A stretch of DNA of 64,000 nucleotides from positions 39,805,098 through 39,869,097 of the forward strand of contig CM065297.1 of assembly GCA_032871835.1 (NCBI GenBank). The letters run 5' to 3'. This DNA comes from Dipteronia dyeriana (lineage: Eukaryota > Streptophyta > Magnoliopsida > Sapindales > Sapindaceae). Below, in pieces: positions 58,086-64,000 of the stretch. Each line of letters opens with the position of its first letter. The first letter of the stretch is position 1. A model generated the notes under the pieces. It was not told the DNA's origin. It searched no databases and worked only from the letters and a program-made list of their open reading frames with translations. The translations under genes and the position numbers were made by a program.

Positions 58086-58778
58086 TCATCCTTTTAGCTG
58101 GTCATGACCGCAATTTGGTTCCGGTTCCGATTCCGATACAACTGTTTTCAGTCTGATTCCTCAGTTCTGACGATACGGTTCTTAAAAATAAAAAACAATT
58201 ATCACGTGATTAAAGAATTACCTCACTTCTCACATCTCACAAACCCCACCCAATTACCCAAATCTGGTTCATCTTCTGAACCAGACTCTCTCTCACACCC
58301 AAGTAGTTCATGGCTTCAACGTTACCCTAATCAAGCCTTTATCACACAAATCATCACATGGATCACAAATCCTAAACCCGATCACAAATCTCATATCCCC
58401 TTAATCACACAAGCCAACCACAAATCACCCAAATCACAAATCATCCCCAAAATCCAAATCACTACCCATCACCACCGATCACCGAAGATCGAAAAGAAAA
58501 AGAGATTGAAAAGAGAGAGGGTTTTTATGAGGAGATGAAAGAGAGAATCCAAGAAGAGATCACCAACGAGTCAACAGCGACAGGATGAAGAAGAGATCAA
58601 CGATAAGGGAGAGATCGATCGAAGTCTGGTGATTTAGTGTGACTTTGGTCGTTTGGATTTTGGAACGAAAGAAAGAAAAAGAGAAAGGAAGAAAGATCAA
58701 AGAGAGACCGAAAGAAAGGGTATATATATATTGTAAAATCCTCATTTATTGATTGGCTTATTTCGTAAACAATCTACA
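58086..58778. other. Unassigned intergenic stretch
   Basis: Contains GGTTCCGGTTCCGATTCCGAT (58118-58137), a motif often found near ends of plant hAT elements. A 144-codon frame (58104-58538) is rich in Ser, Pro, His and Lys with no recognisable domain, followed by an A/G-rich tract (58480-58720). It may be a hAT or gene 5' remnant; I do not call a gene. Confidence 0.35.
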
Positions 58779-60230
58779 TGTTGGGGATTTTATGTAAGGG
58801 TAGATTAGGCTCTCAAGACCTCAAGAGAAGAAACACCGCACCAAAGATAAAATTCTAATTGCATGTTTGCTTTGAAGAGATAGTTCCATAACCTCACATC
58901 TCATGCATAATTCTTGTTAATATATGTTGTGTGTTTATATGTGTGATTTCATAATTTGATAACTATAAAAGCATGTTTATTTTGATCACATCTTTGCATT
59001 TGAAATGACATGCACTGTGTGTTTCTCTTACACACACACATTCTTCTAGCATTTAAACTATTATATTTGACTTTGTATGCTTATGTGTTTCATTGTCTTA
59101 CCTTACTTTCATTGTGTGTTTCGGTGTGGTGGATTTTTTCAAGTTGAAAAAATTCGTAACAGGGCAATGGGCGAAGACCGTACCTGCGCAATGAGAGGAT
59201 TGAGAATTTCAAACTCTCGGTGTCAGGTCAATACGCGGACACTTGCACGGGACTGGACCCGCGCAGTCCCGCGCATTTCACTGTGTGAAATTTTCATCTC
59301 TCTAGTTGAGACCAATGCGCAGGCATTTGCGCGGCATAGCAGAGTGCACGCGGGTCACTACGTGGGTTCGGACCCTTGCACAACACGCTCATTAAGCTGA
59401 TCTGGCAGATTTTATTAAAACGACAGCACTTCATTTTTTACCCATATAAATATGTCTCTTCATATTTAGGTCATTACAAGAGTTCTCATTTTCATTCTTT
59501 TCTCTTAGAACATCCTTTAAGAGAAAAATCTTATAAGAACTCACCTTTATACTTTCAAAGCTTTTCCTTTTATCTTAAAACATCATCTTGCATCATCTAA
59601 GTCTATTTAGAGTGCATACATACATGATTAAGTATCATCACATCTTGTTTGGTAAGTCTTTCATTATCTTCATGCATGTTAAGTGTTTTCTTTACCAAGT
59701 CATCTCTTTTATGATTTGTATGCTCTTAGAATATAATGTGGATACAAATAGAGATTAGTTGTGATGAAATGATTGAGTGTTGTATTGTGATAACTTTATA
59801 GGATTGTTTGATCTATGTTAACTAAGCTTTATGAACATGTCATTTAGATCTTGATATTTAGGATTGTTTTATATGCCATCTCATCATCCTAGCTAAGAAT
59901 TTAAAGTTCCTTAACCTTGTTTGTTCTTTGAATATCTTCAAATATTCACATAGGTCATTTTATCTCTTAATTGAGAAGTAAGTCTTGTGTTGCTTCAAGC
60001 ACAAACAAATTGGACTATGTTCACTCATACCGGGATTAGGTAGTGGTTGTGGGTTATTTACTAGGATTAGGTTGTAACACCATTTTCATTAGTGTATTCG
60101 AGGTTCGAGTGTGGCTCACTTAACAGCCCGTGGATTTTCCTAGTTGGAGGGTTTCCACGTATATCTCAAGTGTCTTTTACTATTCAGCACGTTTTGCACT
60201 TGTGATATTATTATGACTAGTTAGGGGTAT
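58779..60230 (+). repeat. 5' LTR of the SIRE-type Copia element (3' end missing)
   Basis: Starts TGTTGGGGATTTTATG. A TATA box (TATAAATA) is at 59445-59452, preceded by a GC-rich block with repeated GCGCAGG/CCCGCGCA words at 59160-59390. The CCCGTGGATTTTCC...GGAGGGTTTCCACGTATAT block at 60127-60164 matches the two solo LTRs in this window in position and sequence. The usual CCTATTC...CCTCTAGG end is not found, so the 3' boundary is approximate. Confidence 0.65.
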
Positions 60231-60302
60231 TTTTGTCTAAATTGGCCATTAACGAAAAATGGGTAAAAAAATTGATTAAAATCTATAAGTTGATTCAAAA
60301 CA

Positions 60303-60863
60303 CTAGGATAGCTAAAGAGGCATAGGATATCTTAGAGGTTGCGCATGAAGGAACCAATGTGGTTAAGGAATCGAAGCTTCAAAGTTCTCCAAATGCAATT
60401 TGAATTGCTCATGATGGATGAGAACGAGTTTTTCAATGACTTTGAAGTGAGGTTGATGGACATTGTGAACCAAAGTCATCAACTTGGTGACCCTTATTCG
60501 GATAGGAAGATCAAGCAAAAAATTATGAGATCTCTGCCCGATAGATTTGAGTCCAAGGTAACGGCTTTAGAAGAGAACAGTGCTTACAAGGATATAAAGC
60601 TGAGTGAGATGATTGGGAGGCTTCTAACTTATGAATCTAGGAAGTGTCCTACTTCCTCACCTCATATAAAGCAAAAAATAATTGCTTTGAAAGCCTCTAA
60701 AGATGAGAAGGAGGAGACAGATGACTCGGATGAAGAAATGGCCTTGTTGATGAGAAAGTTCAAGAAGTTCTACAAATCCGAGAAGAAAGGTTTTGGATCC
60801 AACGGCAAAGACTTGAAGAAAAATACTCCCTTCAAAAAGCTTGAGCCTAGTGTCACGGGGTGA
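60303..60863 (+). pseudogene. gag of the SIRE-type Copia element, N-terminally truncated
   Basis: Begins abruptly with IAKEA-stop-DILEVAHEGTNVVKESK. After a frameshift it continues with MQFELLMMDENEFFNDFEVRL, KIMRSLPDRFESKVTALEE and the SIRE-type DSDEEMALLMRKFKKF. It ends where unrelated sequence begins near 60855. The zinc knuckle is missing. Confidence 0.85.
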
Positions 60864-61147
60864 GATTACAGCTAGGCACACCCGTGCGGCACTTAGGCAA
60901 CTTCCGTGGAAACGTTGCTAAGTAAGCCTGTAAAAGGGACACTCGGGTAAGTTCTTAGATTAAATATTGCCAAGTGTGAAGGTGCAGAAGCGATTTAGAG
61001 TGGGTAAAGTCGGAAGAGGGTTGAAATGGGGAGCCCAGAGGCAGAGGATCTGTGGGACTTGCTATTGAAGACCACGATGCTCTAGATCGCTAGAATGCTC
61101 ACAAGTACTCTCAAAGGAAGAATTGTATCAATGAAAGAATTCTAGAA
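60864..61147 (+). other. Foreign segment between gag and integrase of the SIRE-type element
   Basis: About 285 bases that fit neither gag nor protease (GTCACGGGGTGAGATTACAG, CACCCGTGCGGCACTTAGGC). They stand where the zinc knuckle and protease active site should be. CTAGAATGCTCACA occurs twice (61090-61102 and 61142-61154). Origin not recognised. Confidence 0.6.
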
Positions 61148-62660
61148 TGCTCACATTTCAATTCCCGGATTACCCTCTTTGTCCAATGCTCTGTATGTTG
61201 ATGGTCTTAAAGCCAATTTAATAAGCATTTCACATCTTAGTGATGAAGGACTTTCCGTCTTATTTAGCAAAAATGATTGCTCTATTCTATTACCCAATGG
61301 ACAAACCTTGTTAAAATGCATAAGATCTAGCGACAATTGCTATTGTCTTGAAACTAGAGTAGTCTTGCAATGTGTCCAAGGATGAGCAAATTGAGTTGTG
61401 GCATGAAAGACTTGGCCACATGAACTATCAGGATTTACGAATCTTAGATAAGTTCAATGTTGTGTGAGGCCTACCCAAGCTTGGGAAGATAGCCAATGGT
61501 GTGTGTGGACCTTGCCAACAAGAGAAACAAACCAGGAGCATGCACAAAAAGGGCAAGTATCTCTCTACCAAGGAGCCTCTAAAGCTTCTTCAAGAGGATC
61601 TTATGGGTCCCATGCAAACCGAGAAATTAGGTGGGAAGAGATACATTTTTATTTGTGTAGATGATTTCTCGAGGTACACATGGACTTATTTTCTTAGAGA
61701 AAACTCCGAAACTTTTGATAAGTTTAAAATGTTTTGTACTAAAATTCAAATTGAAATGAACTCAAACATTAAAAGCATTAAACGGATTATGAGTGACCAT
61801 GGGAAGGAGTTTGAGAATGTCCATTTTGAAAACTATTGTAGTAGTCTAGGCATTTCTCATGAGTTTTCGGCTCCTAAGACACCTCAACAAAATGGAGTTG
61901 TTGAGAGGAAGAATAGAGTCCTTCAAGAGATTGCCCGTGTGATGTTGCTTAGCAACAATGTCCTTAGGAACCTTTGGGCCAAAGCCATCTATACGGCGTG
62001 CTATATAAGAAATAGAGTCTTTATAAGGCCCTACACTAGGCAAACCTCATATGAATTATGGAAGAGTAGAAAGCCAAATGTTAGCTACTTTCACACCTTT
62101 GGAAGCAAATGCTACATTTTAAATGATCGAGATCAATTTGGCAAATTTGATGCTAAGAGTGATGAGAGTATTTTTATTGACTATGCCTTGAATAGTAGAG
62201 CCTATAGAGTTTTCAATTTGAAGACTCGAACCGTCATGGAATCGTCTAATGCTGTCATTGATGATATAAGGCTCAAGTCTAATGACCATAAGAATGAGGT
62301 GGATATGGTTGAAGACTCTCCCTTGGAAAAGGTTGTGGAGACTCCTAATGGTGGAAAATCTAATTTTGATGATGATATCACACAACCTATTGAAAGAGTT
62401 CCTCACTTGAACTCTAATGAACCCGCTCCATGGGTTAAGAAACTACATGATAAAGATGATATCATTGGAGAAGTTAATGAAGGTGTTAAGACTAGGCGTC
62501 AAATGGCTAATCTAATTAGTTACACTTGCTACACCTCTCAAATAGAACCCGAGAAGGTTAATGAATCCTTAAAGGATGAATTTTGGGTTCTTGCTATGCA
62601 AGAAGAGCTTAACCAATTCGAAAGGAATGAGGTTTGGACTCTAGTTCCTAGGCCCTAAGA
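61148..62660 (+). pseudogene. Integrase of the SIRE-type Copia element
   Basis: Starts at the protease C-terminus (IPGLPSLSNALYVDGLKANLISISHL). The HHCC zinc domain is WHERLGHMN plus CGPCQQEKQ, with a stop at 61464-61466. The core has EDLMGP (first Asp), SDHGKEFEN (second Asp) and NGVVERKNR (Glu), so the catalytic triad is intact. 61501-62658 is open for 385 codons and includes the SIRE-type linker (VKTRRQMANLISYTCY) and the start of RT (VWTLVPRP). A one-base insertion at about 62657 shifts the frame. Confidence 0.9.
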
Positions 62661-63490
62661 ACACTAATGTGATAGGCACCAAGTGGGTCTATAGGAACAA
62701 ATCCGATGAGGATGGCAACATTGTGCGAAACAAGGCTAGGCTTGTAGCACAATGGTACTCTCAAATTAAGGGTATTGACTTTGAGGAGACATTTGCTCCC
62801 ATTGCTAGGTTAGAGTCCATTAGGCTTCTTTTATCGATCTCTTGTTTGCACAAGTTCAAGTTTGCATCAAATGGATGTCAAAAGTGCCTTCCTCAATGGC
62901 TTCTTACAAGAGGAAATGTTTGTCGAGCAACCCAAGGGGTTTGTGGATCATCACCATCCCAATCATATCTATCGCCTCAAGAAAGCTTCATATGGGTTGA
63001 AACAAGCACCGAGGGCTTGGTATGAGTGTCTCACTCAATTTCTTGTTGACAATTGATATACAAGGGGTAGTGTTGACAAGACTCTATTCATCAAGAAAGA
63101 TAAATATGAGCTCTTTATAGCTCAAATCTATGTTGATGATATAGTTTTTGGCTCCACCAACAAAACCAAAGTCCAACAATTTGTTGACGTCATGTCTCAT
63201 GAGTTTGAAATGAGCCTTGTTGGTGAGCCAAGTTACTTTCTAGGTATGCAAATTAAGCAAATGGATGATGGGATCTTTATATCCCAAGCTAAATATGTCA
63301 AAAACCTAACGAAGAAATTTGGCCTTGAAAATATCAAACATTGTGATACACCCATATGTATCACTTTGAAGCTAAGCAAGGATGCTAGTGGTAAAAATGT
63401 AGACCAAACTTTATATCGTGATATGATTGGTAGCTTGCTCTATTTGACCGCAAGTTGTCCCAATATCTCTTTTAGTGTGGGTGTGTGCTA
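62661..63490 (+). pseudogene. Reverse transcriptase of the SIRE-type Copia element
   Basis: Motifs: [28 protein letters not shown], a frameshift near 62865, [34 protein letters not shown], a stop at 63054-63056, IYVDDIVFGST (catalytic, about 63127-63159), EFEMSLVGEPSYFLGMQIKQ, MIGSLLYLTASCPNISF. Another frameshift lies near 63478-63488. Confidence 0.9.
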
Positions 63491-64000
63491 GGTACCAATC
63501 AAACCCTAAGAAGTCTCATATCTCTTCCGTTAAAAGAATCATTCGTTATGTGAATGGGACATCCAACTATGGGATTTGGTACTCTTTTGACACTAATGCT
63601 AGTCTTGTAGGATTTAGTGATACGGATTGGGTAGTAAATTGTGATAATATAAAAAGTACATCGGGCGATCGTTTTTTCCTTGGGAACAACCTAGTCTCTT
63701 GGTTTTACAAGAAGCAAAATTCAATTTCCTTATCTACGGCCGAGGCCGAATACATAGTCGCGGGGAGTGGATGCACACAACTCTTTTAGATTAAGCAAAT
63801 GTTAGTCGACTATGGATTCAATCAAGGTACTCTTACTCTCTTTTGTGATAACATGAGTGCTATTAATATTTCCAAGAATCCGGTTCAACATTCTAGAACT
63901 AAGCATATTGACATCCGCCATCATTTCATTAGATAACTAGTTGAGAATAAATGCATAGTACTTGAGCATGTAGGTACTAATGATCAACTAACGGATCTAT
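63491..64000 (+). pseudogene. RNase H of the SIRE-type Copia element (partial)
   Basis: RYQSNPKKSH, GFSDTDWVVNCDNIKSTSG, NSISLSTAEAEYIVAGSG, a stop at 63787-63789, TLFCDNMSAINISKNPVQHS and HIDIRHHFIR with a following stop at 63934-63936. The Asp, Glu and Asp positions of the Copia RNase H are visible. The sequence continues beyond the window. Confidence 0.88.

Larger units (their letters stand above)
58779..64000 (+). mobile_element. SIRE-type Ty1/Copia element, 5' part, running off the window
   Basis: An LTR-like region with TATA box (58779 to about 60230) is followed by gag, integrase, RT and RNase H in Copia order. Gag has the SIRE-type DSDEEMALLMRKFKKFYKSEK motif. The LTR end, primer-binding site and gag N-terminus are missing between about 60230 and 60303. 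The zinc knuckle and protease active site are replaced by a foreign 0.3 kb segment. The 3' LTR lies beyond the window. Confidence 0.85.

Noticed and set aside
58104..58538. 144-codon frame with Ser/Pro/His/Lys-rich sequence
   Set aside because: Low complexity, no domain, no splice or promoter context; kept only as unassigned sequence.

Overview
This window is nuclear DNA of a flowering plant, most likely a eudicot. It holds one host gene with plant-type introns, including the 9-base mini-exon typical of plant acid invertases. The rest is LTR retrotransposons of both plant superfamilies plus a hAT DNA transposon, set in AT-rich DNA. I see no tRNA, rRNA, CRISPR or bacterial-type operon. The species cannot be named from the sequence.

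Layout. Positions 1-6400 carry a complete seven-exon cell-wall (acid) invertase gene, GH32 family, on the + strand. From 6861 to 57135 almost everything belongs to one array of Ty3/Gypsy elements of the Tat (Retand-like) type, arranged LTR1-A-LTR2-B-LTR3-C-LTR4. LTR1 starts at 6861, LTR2 at 12418, LTR3 at 18105 and LTR4 at 48431. Copies A and B share one internal deletion that removes half of the reverse transcriptase, both RNase H domains and the integrase. Copy C keeps these domains. All three copies carry, downstream of pol, a large gene on the opposite strand. It resembles the plant 'putative gypsy-type transposon' proteins and, in C, appears to have introns.

Copy C is a nest. It contains an Athila/Tat-type LTR fragment (20465-22460) and a Copia element (22595-34896, target duplication CTTTC). 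That Copia element contains a 2.6 kb reverse-oriented solo LTR (29735-32359, duplication GATCC). C also contains a second reverse-oriented solo LTR (37807-39817, duplication GAAAA), a hAT transposon (44307-48089, 8-base duplication TTTGGCGA) and, inside its 3' LTR, an 8.3 kb non-coding LTR element with three internal tandem arrays (48721-57040). To the right are an AT-rich stretch, two fold-back MITE-like units (57712-58085), an unassigned stretch, and the first 5.2 kb of a SIRE-type Copia element that runs off the end of the window (58779-64000).

The invertase is the only gene I would call functional. Every transposon protein gene is broken by stops, frameshifts, deletions or nested insertions. 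The nesting gives a relative clock: each inserted element is younger than its host. The most unusual signals are the LTR-sharing array with a shared deletion, the spliced-looking antisense gene, the three-array non-autonomous element, and a GC-rich self-complementary block upstream of the TATA box in three otherwise diverged SIRE-type LTRs.
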